A DNA stretch of 40,682 nucleotides, from contig CAMLDW010000023.1 of assembly GCA_946479035.1 (NCBI GenBank), positions 1 to 40,682 of the forward strand. Reading direction: 5' to 3'. The translations under genes were made by a program, and so were the position numbers. The notes beneath the pieces are model-generated. The model was given only the letters and a program-made list of their open reading frames with translations, searched no databases and was not told where the DNA came from. This DNA comes from an uncultured Chthonomonadaceae bacterium. Its GTDB lineage: Bacteria > Armatimonadota > Fimbriimonadia > Fimbriimonadales > Fimbriimonadaceae. Positions 7,542-15,223 of the stretch are shown one piece after another; the first letter of the stretch is position 1; every line of letters begins with the position of its first letter.

Positions 7542-8329
7542 CTCTGGTCGCCGCGGCCGTTCTTGCCTTGGAAGAGCCGTTCCAGGAACGTGAGCAGCTC
7601 TTCGACCTCGGGCGTGGAGGGGACCTCGCGCCGGACGAACTCCATGGCTCGGGAGAGCCCGAGCTCCGACTTGAAGAGCAGCTTGCACGCTTTGTGCAGC
7701 GCCATGCGCCCCGCCTGCGAGATGCCCGAACGGCGCAGCCCGACGGCGTTGATGTCCAGCACGCGCTGCTCGACGGGCCCCTCGACCAGCATGAAGGGGG
7801 GCACGTCCCTGGTGATGCGGCTCATGCCCGCGACCATCGCCAGGCGCCCGACGCGCACGTACTGGTGCATCCCGACCATGCCGCCGATGTTGACGAAGTC
7901 CTCGATGGTGCAGTGTCCGCTGACGCCCACGCTGTTGGCCATCGTGACGTCGTTCTTGACCACGACGTTGTGGCCGAGGTGGGTGTAGGCCATGAAGAAG
8001 TTGCGGTCGCCGACGGTGGTCTCGCCGCCCTCGTTGTTGGCGCGGTGGATCGTGACGTACTCGCGGAAGTGGTTGTCGTCGCCGACGGTGAGGAAGGTCG
8101 GCTCGCCGTGCCACTTGCGGTCCTGCGGGTCTCCCCCGAGCACGACGCCCTGTCCGAAGAAGTTGCGCGCGCCGGCCGTGGTGCCTGACTTGATCGTGAC
8201 GTGGGAGTCGAGGGTGCAGCCGGGGCCGATCTCGACATCGGGTTCGACGTAGCAGAACGGCCCGACGACCACGTCGTCCGCCAGGGCTGCCTTGGGATCG
8301 ACGTACGCGCTGGGGTGGACCTTCGCCAA
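7538..8329 (-). CDS. lpxA: UDP-N-acetylglucosamine O-acyltransferase
   Basis: LpxA moves an (R)-3-hydroxyacyl chain from acyl-ACP to UDP-GlcNAc, the first step of lipid A synthesis. The 263-residue protein opens with left-handed beta-helix hexapeptides (VHPSAYVDPKAALADDVVVG). It has the catalytic-His region YTHLGHNVVV, with His120 as the probable base, and GHCTIEDFVNIGGMVGMHQY. The C-terminal helical part (RMALHKACKLLFKSE) is typical. The start is TTG at 8329, supported by GGAG at 8336-8339, 6 nt upstream, just after the fabZ stop. The 3' end overlaps lpxB by ATGA. Confidence 0.95.
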   Translation of the reverse strand: MAKVHPSAYVDPKAALADDVVVGPFCYVEPDVEIGPGCTLDSHVTIKSGTTAGARNFFGQGVVLGGDPQDRKWHGEPTFLTVGDDNHFREYVTIHRANNEGGETTVGDRNFFMAYTHLGHNVVVKNDVTMANSVGVSGHCTIEDFVNIGGMVGMHQYVRVGRLAMVAGMSRITRDVPPFMLVEGPVEQRVLDINAVGLRRSGISQAGRMALHKACKLLFKSELGLSRAMEFVRREVPSTPEVEELLTFLERLFQGKNGRGDQR

Positions 8330-8330
8330 T

Positions 8331-8756
8331 CTATTCTCCGGGCAGGAGCTTGAAGGTGAGCTCCATTTGCGCGGCCAGGTCCCCTTCGACGGTCGCGACG
8401 GCCTTGATGCGTCCGATGCCCTGGCGCATCCATAGAAGCTCGACGTCGATGATGAGCTGGTCGCCCGGAACGACCTGCCTCTTGTACTTGACGTCGTCGA
8501 TCGCGCCGATGACGGGGATCATGCCGGTGTATTTGGGGCTCGCGAGGAGAATGACCGCTCCGGTCTGCGCCATGGCCTCCAGGATCAGCACGCCGGGCAT
8601 GATCGGTCTGCCCGGATAGTGGCCCAGGAAGTACGCCTCGTTGATCGAGACGTTCTTGAGCCCTTTGCAGCGGTCGGCCGTGACCTCCAGGATGCGGTCC
8701 ACGAGCAGCATCGGGAACCGGTGCGGGAGGACCTCCATGATCTCTTTGATGTCCAT
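8331..8756 (-). CDS. fabZ: 3-hydroxyacyl-ACP dehydratase
   Basis: FabZ dehydrates 3-hydroxyacyl-ACP in fatty acid elongation and competes with LpxA for the 3-hydroxyacyl-ACP pool. The 141-residue hot-dog protein begins MDIKEIMEVLPHRFPMLLVD and has the active-site helix GHYPGRPIMPGVLILEAMAQ, with His46 and Glu60 as the catalytic pair. Length and order match stand-alone FabZ; it is not the LpxC-FabZ fusion seen in some phyla. It heads the fabZ-lpxA-lpxB cluster and follows dedA by 40 bp. That gap contains GATAAACT, but it lies too far from the ATG for a leaderless start. Confidence 0.95.
   Translation of the reverse strand: MDIKEIMEVLPHRFPMLLVDRILEVTADRCKGLKNVSINEAYFLGHYPGRPIMPGVLILEAMAQTGAVILLASPKYTGMIPVIGAIDDVKYKRQVVPGDQLIIDVELLWMRQGIGRIKAVATVEGDLAAQMELTFKLLPGE
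8336..8339 (-). promoter_or_regulatory. Ribosome binding site fixing the TTG start of lpxA
   Basis: GGAG on the minus strand is separated by 6 nt from TTG 8329. It is one of few Shine-Dalgarno sequences seen here and suits an internal operon gene. Confidence 0.6.
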
Positions 8757-8796
8757 GCGTGCTACCTGGCGGGCCTTGGGCCGGAGCGGGAGTTTA

Positions 8797-9456
8797 TCAG
8801 GATTGCCCGTTTTGAGTCTGGCGGCGCTGCTTTGCCCGGGACCTGAAGAACTCGACGAAGATGCCGGCCAGCGAGAGCCCGATCACGCCCAGGATAGCAA
8901 GCTCGAAGTTGTTGTCGACCCAGGGGATGCGCCCGAAGAAGTAGCCCGCCAGTACGCAGACGGAGACCCAGACCGCCGCCCCCGCCGCGCTGGCGGCCAC
9001 GAACCTGCGGTACTCCATCGCGTCCATGCCGGCGACGAACGGCGCGAAGGTGCGCACGATCGGCACGAAGCGGCCGATGATGACAGTCTTGGTGCCGTGC
9101 CGGGTGTAGAACTCGCGGGTCTTTTCGAGGTGCGAGCGCTTGAAGAAGCGCGAGTCCTCCTTGCGGAAGAGCCAGTGGCCGATCGCGCGTCCGATCCAGA
9201 AGTTCGTGTTGTCGCCGGCGAACGACGCGAGCATGAGGAGCGCGATCAGATAGCCGAGGTTGAACGGGCCGGTTTCAGGATGGGCGAACAGCCCGGCAGT
9301 AAAGAGCAGCGAGTCGCCGGGCAGGAACGGCGTTACCACGAGCCCGGTCTCGGCGAACACGACGAGGAAGAGGAGCGCATACGTCCACGCGCCATAGTGC
9401 TCGATCGCGCCGTGGAGGGTCTGCCGGAGGTCGAAGGCGAGCAGGAGTTCGGTCAA
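8797..9456 (-). CDS. DedA-family membrane protein
   Basis: This 219-residue integral membrane protein has the DedA/SNARE-associated fold: FAETGLVVTPFLPGDSLLF, then GDNTNFWIGRAIGHWLF, and GRFVPIVRTFAPFVAGM, with the conserved acidic and basic residues of the family's re-entrant loops. DedA proteins are linked to membrane homeostasis and to undecaprenyl phosphate or phospholipid flipping. Position just upstream of fabZ-lpxA-lpxB is consistent with an envelope role. The start is TTG at 9456, 8 nt after CATAAT, without a Shine-Dalgarno. Confidence 0.9.
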   Translation of the reverse strand: MTELLLAFDLRQTLHGAIEHYGAWTYALLFLVVFAETGLVVTPFLPGDSLLFTAGLFAHPETGPFNLGYLIALLMLASFAGDNTNFWIGRAIGHWLFRKEDSRFFKRSHLEKTREFYTRHGTKTVIIGRFVPIVRTFAPFVAGMDAMEYRRFVAASAAGAAVWVSVCVLAGYFFGRIPWVDNNFELAILGVIGLSLAGIFVEFFRSRAKQRRQTQNGQS

Positions 9457-9464
9457 GCTCCCCG

Positions 9465-9470
9465 ATTATG
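9465..9470 (-). promoter_or_regulatory. -10-like hexamer before dedA
   Basis: CATAAT lies 8 nt before TTG 9456 in the 25-bp gap after the sigma factor gene. It suggests dedA has its own nearly leaderless start. Confidence 0.5.
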
Positions 9471-9481
9471 GAGGGACCGGG

Positions 9482-10342
9482 CTAGCTGAGCAGTTCGCGC
9501 AGCTTGCGGCGCTGGGCGATCGCGCGCAACTTTTTGAGCGCTTGGACCTCGATCTGGCGGACCCGCTCTCGGCTGATCTGGAGCTCCTGCGAGAGCTCGT
9601 CGCGGAAGGATGCGCCGTTTTTGGGCTCCGCGATCTTGAGGCGGTACATCATGACGCGCTGCTCGCGCTCGGAGAGCTCGCGGATGACGTCGTGGAGCTC
9701 TTCGATGGTCTCGGAGTTCATCGCGAGCAGTTCGGGGTCCGGCGCGGAGTCGTCGCGGATCAGGCTGCCGAGCACGGTGGACTCGCTCTCGCCGACGGTC
9801 ATGTCGAGGCTGAGAAGCTCCTGCGAGGCCCGCATGAGCGACTGCAGCTTCGTGCACGAGATGCCGAGCTCCGTGGCGACCTGTTCCGGCGAGGGTTCAC
9901 AGCCGAGCTGGTGGATGACCTTCGCCTTGGCGCGCTCGATCTTGCGCAGGATCTGCGAGACGTGCGCCGGGAGCCGGATCGCCTTGGCCTTGTTGTCGAT
10001 CGCCCGGCCGATTGACTGCCTGATCCAGTGGGTCGCATAAGTGGAGAACCGGTAGCCGAGCGTTGGGTCGAACCTCTCTACGGCGTGCATGAGCCCAATC
10101 GCTCCTTCCTGGATCAGGTCCTCGAGGGGGATTGCGCGGTTGCGGTAGTTCTTGGCGATGTTGATCACGAGCCGCATGTTGGACTCGATGAGGCGCTCGC
10201 GGGCCCTCGCGTCGCCACTCTGGGCGGCGCGGGTCAGGTCCCCCTCCTCCTTGGAGTTCAGGAGGGGCGCCTTGGTCAGGCGTCCGAGGTAGCTCGGTAC
10301 GCCCTCTTCGTGCTCGACTTCCCTCCGCATATTTGCGCGCAT
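9482..10342 (-). CDS. RNA polymerase sigma-70 factor, group 1/2 type without region 1.1
   Basis: From ATG 10342 the protein has 286 residues. Region 1.2 is VPSYLGRLTKAPLLNSKEEGD. Region 2 includes NMRLVINIAKNYRNRAIPLE, DLIQEGAIGLMHAVERFDP and the -10-recognising RFSTYATHWIRQSIGRAI, close to primary sigma factors. Region 3 follows, and region 4 ends with ISRERVRQIEVQALKKLR. There is no region 1.1 and no non-conserved region insert, so it may be the housekeeping factor of a lineage with a short N-terminus or an RpoS-like group 2 factor. Upstream in-frame TTG (10387) and downstream ATG (10330) are other possible starts. Confidence 0.85.
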   Translation of the reverse strand: MRANMRREVEHEEGVPSYLGRLTKAPLLNSKEEGDLTRAAQSGDARARERLIESNMRLVINIAKNYRNRAIPLEDLIQEGAIGLMHAVERFDPTLGYRFSTYATHWIRQSIGRAIDNKAKAIRLPAHVSQILRKIERAKAKVIHQLGCEPSPEQVATELGISCTKLQSLMRASQELLSLDMTVGESESTVLGSLIRDDSAPDPELLAMNSETIEELHDVIRELSEREQRVMMYRLKIAEPKNGASFRDELSQELQISRERVRQIEVQALKKLRAIAQRRKLRELLS

Positions 10343-10540
10343 GGACGGTCTCAGCCGGACCGGGCCAACCCTCCGATCGCGGCACAAGGCGTGCCATGGC
10401 TTCCCGGAGGCAAGCCAAAGTCGCGCCGCTGGAGAGCCGTGTTCCGGGCCTAACCCTTCTACGTCCCCCTATCTCAGGCAGTTCGGGGCCCTTTGTGCCA
10501 CCGGACCGGGGCGATCTGGTGGAGAATAGTGCAGGCGCCT

Positions 10541-11542
10541 ATGAACGAAGAAGCGATGCTGAACCAGCGGGGCATCCACTGGAGGCGGCTCCAGGATCTG
10601 ACCGTGAAGGCCGGCCACAGCTTTCGCAAGCTCTCGGACGAGGAGCTCGAAGAGTTCGTGCGGCTCTACCGGCAGGCCTCGGCCGACCTCGCGTTCCTCA
10701 CGACCCACTCGAGCAACGAGTCGGTCGTGATGTACTTGAACGGCGTGGTCGGGCAGGCGTACTCGCAGCTCTATCGCGAGCCGTACCGCCCGTGGGGGCA
10801 GAGGTTCGGCGACGCGGTGTTCACGGTGGCGGACACGGTCCGCAGGCGGTCTTGGGCCGTGCTGCTCGCGATCGGCGTCTTCTTCGCGGGCTCCTTTACG
10901 GCGAGCGCGCTGCTCTCTTCCTCCGACGACTACCGCGATTTCTACGTGCCGAAGGGCCAGATGGGCGACGCCTTTGAGACTTGGAAGAGCGGGAAGATGG
11001 ACGCGCGCACGAGCAGCGAGGCGACCATGATGACGGCGTTCTACGCCAGCAACAACCCGCGGGTCTCGATCGTCGCCAACGCCGTGAGCGTCGTGAGCTT
11101 CGGGGTCCTGACGACCTTGATGCTTTGGCAGAACGGCACGATGGTGGGCGCGCTGGGACACGAGATGGCGGGCGTGGGCAAGCTGAGCCACCTGATCATA
11201 TGGATCACTCCGCACGGCGTGACGGAGATAGGCGGGATCTTCATGGCGGGCGCAGGAGGGTTCGTGCTGGCCGCCGCGCTCATCCGTCCCGGCAGGCGCT
11301 CTCGCGGCGAGGCGCTGCGCATCGCTGGAAAGGACGCGTTCGTGTTCGCGGTGCTGAGCGTGGTGATGACGCTGCTCGCCGCGCCGGTGGAGGGGTTCTT
11401 CAGCTTCGACCCGCGCATCCCCGACTGGCTGAAGGTGACGTTCGCCGCGGGCACCCTGGCTGCGTGGCTCGCCTTCTTCACGATGTACGGCCGAGCGCGC
11501 TCGCAAGCGTCAGTTCAAGGCGCGGAAGAGGCGGCGGGGTAG
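10541..11542 (+). CDS. SpoIIM-like (DUF95) integral membrane protein
   Basis: From ATG 10541 the protein has 333 residues. A soluble N-terminal part (RRLQDLTVKAGHSFRKLSDE) is followed by about five membrane segments. The family's most conserved piece is present: NGTMVGALGHEM and WITPHGVTEIGGIFMAGAGG. SpoIIM acts in engulfment in sporulating Firmicutes, but homologues like this one occur widely in non-sporulating bacteria, often beside RDD or MoxR genes, with unknown function. Neither is adjacent here. ATG 10556 is an alternative start. The 3' end overlaps the convergent glycosyltransferase by 33 bp. Confidence 0.85.
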   Translation: MNEEAMLNQRGIHWRRLQDLTVKAGHSFRKLSDEELEEFVRLYRQASADLAFLTTHSSNESVVMYLNGVVGQAYSQLYREPYRPWGQRFGDAVFTVADTVRRRSWAVLLAIGVFFAGSFTASALLSSSDDYRDFYVPKGQMGDAFETWKSGKMDARTSSEATMMTAFYASNNPRVSIVANAVSVVSFGVLTTLMLWQNGTMVGALGHEMAGVGKLSHLIIWITPHGVTEIGGIFMAGAGGFVLAAALIRPGRRSRGEALRIAGKDAFVFAVLSVVMTLLAAPVEGFFSFDPRIPDWLKVTFAAGTLAAWLAFFTMYGRARSQASVQGAEEAAG

Positions 11543-12442
11543 GAACGTGAGCACATAGCGCAGCGCGCTCTTCAAGCGCCAGGGCATGAGTTTGAGCGAT
11601 TCGACGTAGGCCCGCCTGCCCCCCTTCGCATCGCCCAGCCACACGCGGTCCGTCGCGATGCACGCCCAGCCGTGCGCGAGGATCCGCCTGCGGGCCGATT
11701 CCGGCCAGCCGCGGTCCTCATACGCCTGGATGCGGGGCACCATCCATTCCCGTATGCGGCGGTCGTCGTCGGAGACCCGGTCTTTGTGGTGGCTCGCGCT
11801 GCCCGCGTGGACGCGGTAGAGGGTCAGCGGCCGGTCGATGTGGCCGACGTGGTACTTCTCGGCGATCCGGTACCACATCTCCCAGTCGCCCGAGCCGAAG
11901 TAGCTCTCGTTGAACCTTCCGACCGCCTCGAAGCACTCGCGCCTGACGAGCACCGAACTGGCGATGATTCTATTGCGCTCGATCAGCTCGATGAGAACGT
12001 CGCCTGTCGAGGTCTTGGGCCATGGAAAGCCGAGCGGGTTCTTTTTCAGCTCCTTGCCCTCGTCGTCGATGAAGTAACCGGCGGTGTGCACCAGGCCGAT
12101 CTCCGGGTGCGCGTCGAGCATGGCGACCTGTTCCTCCAGCTTCCTCGGCAGCCAGACGTCGTCGTCGTTGAACACGGCGATGAGCTCGCCGCTCGCGACC
12201 GAGAGCCCCTTGTTGAGCGTGCCGTAAGTGCCGAGGTTCTTCTCGTTGAAGTAGAGCCTGAGCGGCAGTGCTGGCTCGTCCGTTTTGAGCTGCGCGAGCC
12301 ACTCGCGGGTGCCGTCGGTCGAGCCGTCGTCGAGCGCGACGATCTCGTAGTCGGTAAAGCTCTGCGCTCTGATGCAATCGAGCGCGACCTTGAGGTGCCG
12401 AAGGTGGTTGTAGCAGGTCAGGAGGATCGAGACGCGGGGCAT
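11510..12442 (-). CDS. Family 2 glycosyltransferase
   Basis: The 310-residue protein has the GT-A fold of GT2 enzymes: PRVSILLTCYNHLRHLKVAL at the N-terminus, VALDDGSTDGTREWL for nucleotide binding, and the metal-binding FNDDDVWLPRKLEEQV. The acceptor/catalytic segment YFGSGDWEMWYRIAEKY and LYRVHAGSASHH also match the family. No transmembrane anchor is evident. It probably adds a sugar to a surface polysaccharide. Its ATG shares one base with the stop of the upstream lipoprotein gene (TGATG), so the two are likely cotranscribed. Confidence 0.88.
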   Translation of the reverse strand: MPRVSILLTCYNHLRHLKVALDCIRAQSFTDYEIVALDDGSTDGTREWLAQLKTDEPALPLRLYFNEKNLGTYGTLNKGLSVASGELIAVFNDDDVWLPRKLEEQVAMLDAHPEIGLVHTAGYFIDDEGKELKKNPLGFPWPKTSTGDVLIELIERNRIIASSVLVRRECFEAVGRFNESYFGSGDWEMWYRIAEKYHVGHIDRPLTLYRVHAGSASHHKDRVSDDDRRIREWMVPRIQAYEDRGWPESARRRILAHGWACIATDRVWLGDAKGGRRAYVESLKLMPWRLKSALRYVLTFLPRRLFRALN

Positions 12443-13140
12443 CAGGGCAGGCGGACTTCGATCGACCAGTCTACAATGTCGAGGTCGGGGTCGGCCACGT
12501 CGCCTTGCGGCTCGACGTTGCCGGTCGAGGCGTTGGTGTAGGTTATCGCCGAGTTCGGCTGGAATGTGAAGTAGCTGTTGATCTCGCTCGGCACGTTGCC
12601 GTCGCCGAGCGCGTCCCAGAGCCGTCCGCCGCCCGAGGTGTTCGTGTTGTTCATCGTGAGGAAGTTGACCTGCACGCTCTGGATCGTGGGGACGTCTGCG
12701 GCGGGGACGAGCTGCGAGAGGTCGATCTCAAAGCTGAGCGTCTTGTCGCCCTCGCTGATCGGGAGCGACTGGATCGGGTACCCCTTGAGGAACCAGTCGT
12801 TGAGCGTGTCGTCGGAGAACTGATAGATCTGGTAGGCGGGCGAGGCGAGCGGGTTCCACAGCACGAAGTGCGTGCAGTGCCCGGCGACGAAGCCGTTCCC
12901 CCCGGGGACGACGACCGGGATCGGGCCCTGGTCGGGCGGGTTCGGGTCGGTGGAGAGCCGGATCGCGACGATGTAGACGTAGGGCAGGCCGTTGCCGCCC
13001 TGCTCGAGGCCAGTGCGCAGTTTGGAGTCCACGGTCAGCGTGAACACCAACCGTTTGGTAAAGTTGCTCGAGCCGCCGGCAGGGAACCTGGCACAGCCCA
13101 GCACGGCCAACGCGATCACAAGCGCAAAGATCCTTCTCAC
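12442..13140 (-). CDS. Lipoprotein of unknown function
   Basis: The 232-residue product starts MRRIFALVIALAVLGCARF, a signal peptide with lipobox VLGC, so it should be lipidated on Cys16, which fits lgt at 30204. The mature part has no family I recognise. It is rich in aromatic and Asn/Pro residues and looks beta-rich (YVYIVAIRLSTDPNPPD, FVLWNPLASPAYQIYQF). It reads like the short secreted proteins lying next to glycosyltransferases. The start is GTG at 13140 with weak AGGA about 10 nt upstream. Confidence 0.75.
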   Translation of the reverse strand: MRRIFALVIALAVLGCARFPAGGSSNFTKRLVFTLTVDSKLRTGLEQGGNGLPYVYIVAIRLSTDPNPPDQGPIPVVVPGGNGFVAGHCTHFVLWNPLASPAYQIYQFSDDTLNDWFLKGYPIQSLPISEGDKTLSFEIDLSQLVPAADVPTIQSVQVNFLTMNNTNTSGGGRLWDALGDGNVPSEINSYFTFQPNSAITYTNASTGNVEPQGDVADPDLDIVDWSIEVRLP

Positions 13141-13201
13141 CGCTCTGTTCCTGCCTGAATGACGTCTCGACGGAGCATGAACAACTCAGTTCCTGCGGGA
13201 G

Positions 13202-13915
13202 CTATCCCGCCGTGACCACTTTGATGAGGATGCGGTGGCACCCTTCGCAGAAGACCAGCCGGTCTGCGTCGAGCTGCTTGATCTGCTTTTCCGGCACGTG
13301 CATGCCGCAGCGGCTGCACCCGAGAGTCTCGGTGACCTCGGCCATCGCGGTGTCGCCAGTGCGCTTACGGACCTCTTCGTAGCGCTCGCGGAGGTCTTTC
13401 TCCACCGTGAGCGCGACATCGGGGCGGCGTGAGCGCAGCGCCTCGAACTCGATCTTGATCTCGGCGTGGCGCGCAACGGCCCGCGCGCGCTTGTCTTCGA
13501 TTCTCTTTTGCAGCGTCCCGAGCTTTGCGTTGACCCCTTTGGCACCCTCTATCGCGGCAGGCGCAGCCTCGTAGAGCTCCATCAGCCGCTCGTCGTTCTT
13601 CTCGGAGAGCCCCTTGAGCATTTTGATCTCCTTTTCGATGTTTTCGATCTCTTTGGGCGAGACGACGCTGCCGTCGTAGAGCTTCTTGTCGAACGAGGCG
13701 ATCTTGTCCGCGAACCCCTTCTGCTGGATCTCTCGGTCCTTGGTCTCCTTGGAGATAGCGCTCGCGGTCGCGATGACTTCGGCGCTCTCGTTCGTGAGGC
13801 GCTTCTGCTCGGCCTTTTCCGCCTGCCCCAGGTCGAGCGACTCCGCCTCCTTCTTCAGCCCGTACATCGCGCTGTCCAGCTTGTGCAGCGCGTAGAGGCT
13901 GGATAGGTCGGACAT
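13202..13915 (-). CDS. Coiled-coil protein with C4 zinc ribbon (CT398/zf-RING_7 type)
   Basis: The 237-residue protein is a long alpha-helical hairpin to about residue 185 (heptad-rich, many Lys/Glu). It ends in a four-cysteine ribbon, CSRCGMHVPEKQIKQL then FCEGCHRILI. This is the architecture of the CT398/HP0958 (FlgZ-like) family, which in Helicobacter binds flagellin mRNA and RpoN, though most members are uncharacterised. A flagellin gene lies about 3 kb away, so a flagellar link is possible but not shown. The start ATG is 6 nt after CATAAT. Confidence 0.85.
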   Translation of the reverse strand: MSDLSSLYALHKLDSAMYGLKKEAESLDLGQAEKAEQKRLTNESAEVIATASAISKETKDREIQQKGFADKIASFDKKLYDGSVVSPKEIENIEKEIKMLKGLSEKNDERLMELYEAAPAAIEGAKGVNAKLGTLQKRIEDKRARAVARHAEIKIEFEALRSRRPDVALTVEKDLRERYEEVRKRTGDTAMAEVTETLGCSRCGMHVPEKQIKQLDADRLVFCEGCHRILIKVVTAG

Positions 13916-13921
13916 GCCTTG

Positions 13922-13927
13922 ATTATG
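13922..13927 (-). promoter_or_regulatory. -10-like hexamer, leaderless start of the zinc-ribbon gene
   Basis: CATAAT is followed by CAAGGC and then ATG 13915. The 6-nt spacing puts transcription start at the A of the start codon. Confidence 0.6.
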
Positions 13928-13960
13928 GCGGTGCGAGCGCGGCGGGCAGGGACGGTCCGC

Positions 13961-14179
13961 TCAGCCCGTAGGGTCGGATCCGGCGGATCGGCCCTGCGAG
14001 GCGGCCGCGCCCGTCCTTACCGCTACGAGCCGTGGGCGGTGGTCGTTGTAGGCGCAGATGGCGCGCACGCCCCACACGTTGGCGACCTCCACCGCGTCGC
14101 TGTACCGGGGCGGGTTGAGCTTGCCGTCCAGGCACCGACGGCCCTCTTGGTCGTAGCGGGGGCAGTCCGGGCAGTTCAT
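13961..14179 (-). CDS. Small Cys-rich protein, hypothetical
   Basis: This 72-residue frame starts MNCPDCPRYDQEGRRC, a CxxC...C cluster with a further Cys in IRAICAYNDHRPRL, and could bind a metal. It fills the gap between the zinc-ribbon gene and the divergent exported-protein gene; the two ATGs at 14179 and 14189 are only 9 bp apart. I do not recognise a named family. The Cys spacing and lack of overlap with other genes favour a real gene. The last 20 residues (GAAASQGRSAG) look unstructured. Confidence 0.5.
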   Translation of the reverse strand: MNCPDCPRYDQEGRRCLDGKLNPPRYSDAVEVANVWGVRAICAYNDHRPRLVAVRTGAAASQGRSAGSDPTG

Positions 14180-14182
14180 ACT
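14177..14182 (+). promoter_or_regulatory. -10-like hexamer for the exported protein at 14189
   Basis: CATACT is 6 nt before ATG 14189 (spacer AGACTC). It overlaps the start codon of the divergent small ORF, so transcription of the two could interfere. Confidence 0.5.
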
Positions 14183-14188
14183 AGACTC

Positions 14189-15223
14189 ATGGTCACGGCC
14201 CTCTTCACCTTGACCTTGTTGGCCCCGCCGCAGCTCTCCTATGCGTCCGGCGCCTTTGTGATCAAAGACGGAAAGGAGAGGAAGACCGTACCACTTTCCG
14301 CGGCCAAGCCGCCCGTGCCGTTCCGCGCTGAAAAGCTGAGCCTGCGGCTGGGCAAGACCCTCGTCACGTTCGACCAGCGCGGGCTCGGCATCCGGTACGG
14401 CAGCAAGGGCGGCTTCACGCACCTCGCTTACATCCCGACGAACCCGAAAGTCTTCGGGACCGAGGAGATCAAGAAGAACTACGCGCTCTTTGCGACGAAG
14501 GAGCGCTCTGCGAACGTCAGCGCGGTCTCAGGGTTCGAGGTCGTCAAGGACAAGCTCTTCTTGCTCCTGCGCTGGGAGGACAAGGCGAAGCAGCCTTGGC
14601 TCGAGACGCTCGTAAGCATCGATTCCAGCGCGAAGGCGCCGAAAGTGGACTTGATCGGCCGTTTCGGCGGGGTTAGCTTTGCTAAGGGCCCGGTCTGCGA
14701 CGAGCTCTATTCCTCAGGCACTAAGCTCTATGCGCCGCTGCGGGGGCCGGAAGGGCTCGGTTTCGGGACTTGCGACGTGGCCAAGGGCGTGGCGGAGTTC
14801 AAGAAGCTCGGGCCGATCGTCGACGATTGCCGCAGCTTCGGCGGTCGGTTCTACACCGTTTCCAAGGCGCCGTACGGGATGAAGTCGGTCGGGGTCGTAG
14901 ACCCGGTCTCCGAGACTTTCCGCGCCGTTCTCGAGACGCGCGGCGAGGTCGTGCCGTCGGCGCTGACCTCCGCGCTCGTCGTGAAGGAGGGCGGGCACTC
15001 ATCGCTCTTCGCGTTCGTCTCCGGCGCGAAGCTGCCGGTCGAGGACACGGCGGGGTATGCGCAGACGCCGTACGGCGTACTGGTTTGGAGCCCCAAGGAA
15101 AAGCCGGAGCGCGCCGAACTCAGGGAGGCCGACGGTTGGAAGTCGCTGGCGAAGTGGGTCAAGCCGCCACCGCCAAAGAAGAAGCCGGTCAAGAAGAAGC
15201 GACGCGGCGGCGGCCGACGCTGA
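14189..15223 (+). CDS. Exported protein of unknown function with a basic C-terminal tail
   Basis: The 344-residue product begins MVTALFTLTLLAPPQLSYASG, a likely signal peptide. The body (GKTLVTFDQRGLGIRYGSKGG, GFTHLAYIPTNPKVF, YSSGTKLYAPLRGPEGLGF) could be a beta-propeller-like fold; I do not recognise a family. The end is strongly basic: PPPPKKKPVKKKRRGGGRR. A tail of that kind could bind wall or lipid phosphates, or nucleic acid if the protein is cytoplasmic. The last 35 bp overlap the convergent oxidoreductase gene. Confidence 0.7.
   Translation: MVTALFTLTLLAPPQLSYASGAFVIKDGKERKTVPLSAAKPPVPFRAEKLSLRLGKTLVTFDQRGLGIRYGSKGGFTHLAYIPTNPKVFGTEEIKKNYALFATKERSANVSAVSGFEVVKDKLFLLLRWEDKAKQPWLETLVSIDSSAKAPKVDLIGRFGGVSFAKGPVCDELYSSGTKLYAPLRGPEGLGFGTCDVAKGVAEFKKLGPIVDDCRSFGGRFYTVSKAPYGMKSVGVVDPVSETFRAVLETRGEVVPSALTSALVVKEGGHSSLFAFVSGAKLPVEDTAGYAQTPYGVLVWSPKEKPERAELREADGWKSLAKWVKPPPPKKKPVKKKRRGGGRR

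Noticed and set aside
7542..8114. Upstream in-frame extension of lpxB giving a 639-residue product
   Set aside because: The extra residues are lpxA read in another frame (Arg/Pro/Gly-rich, no family pattern). ATG 7541, which begins the canonical LpxB N-terminus, is clearly the start.
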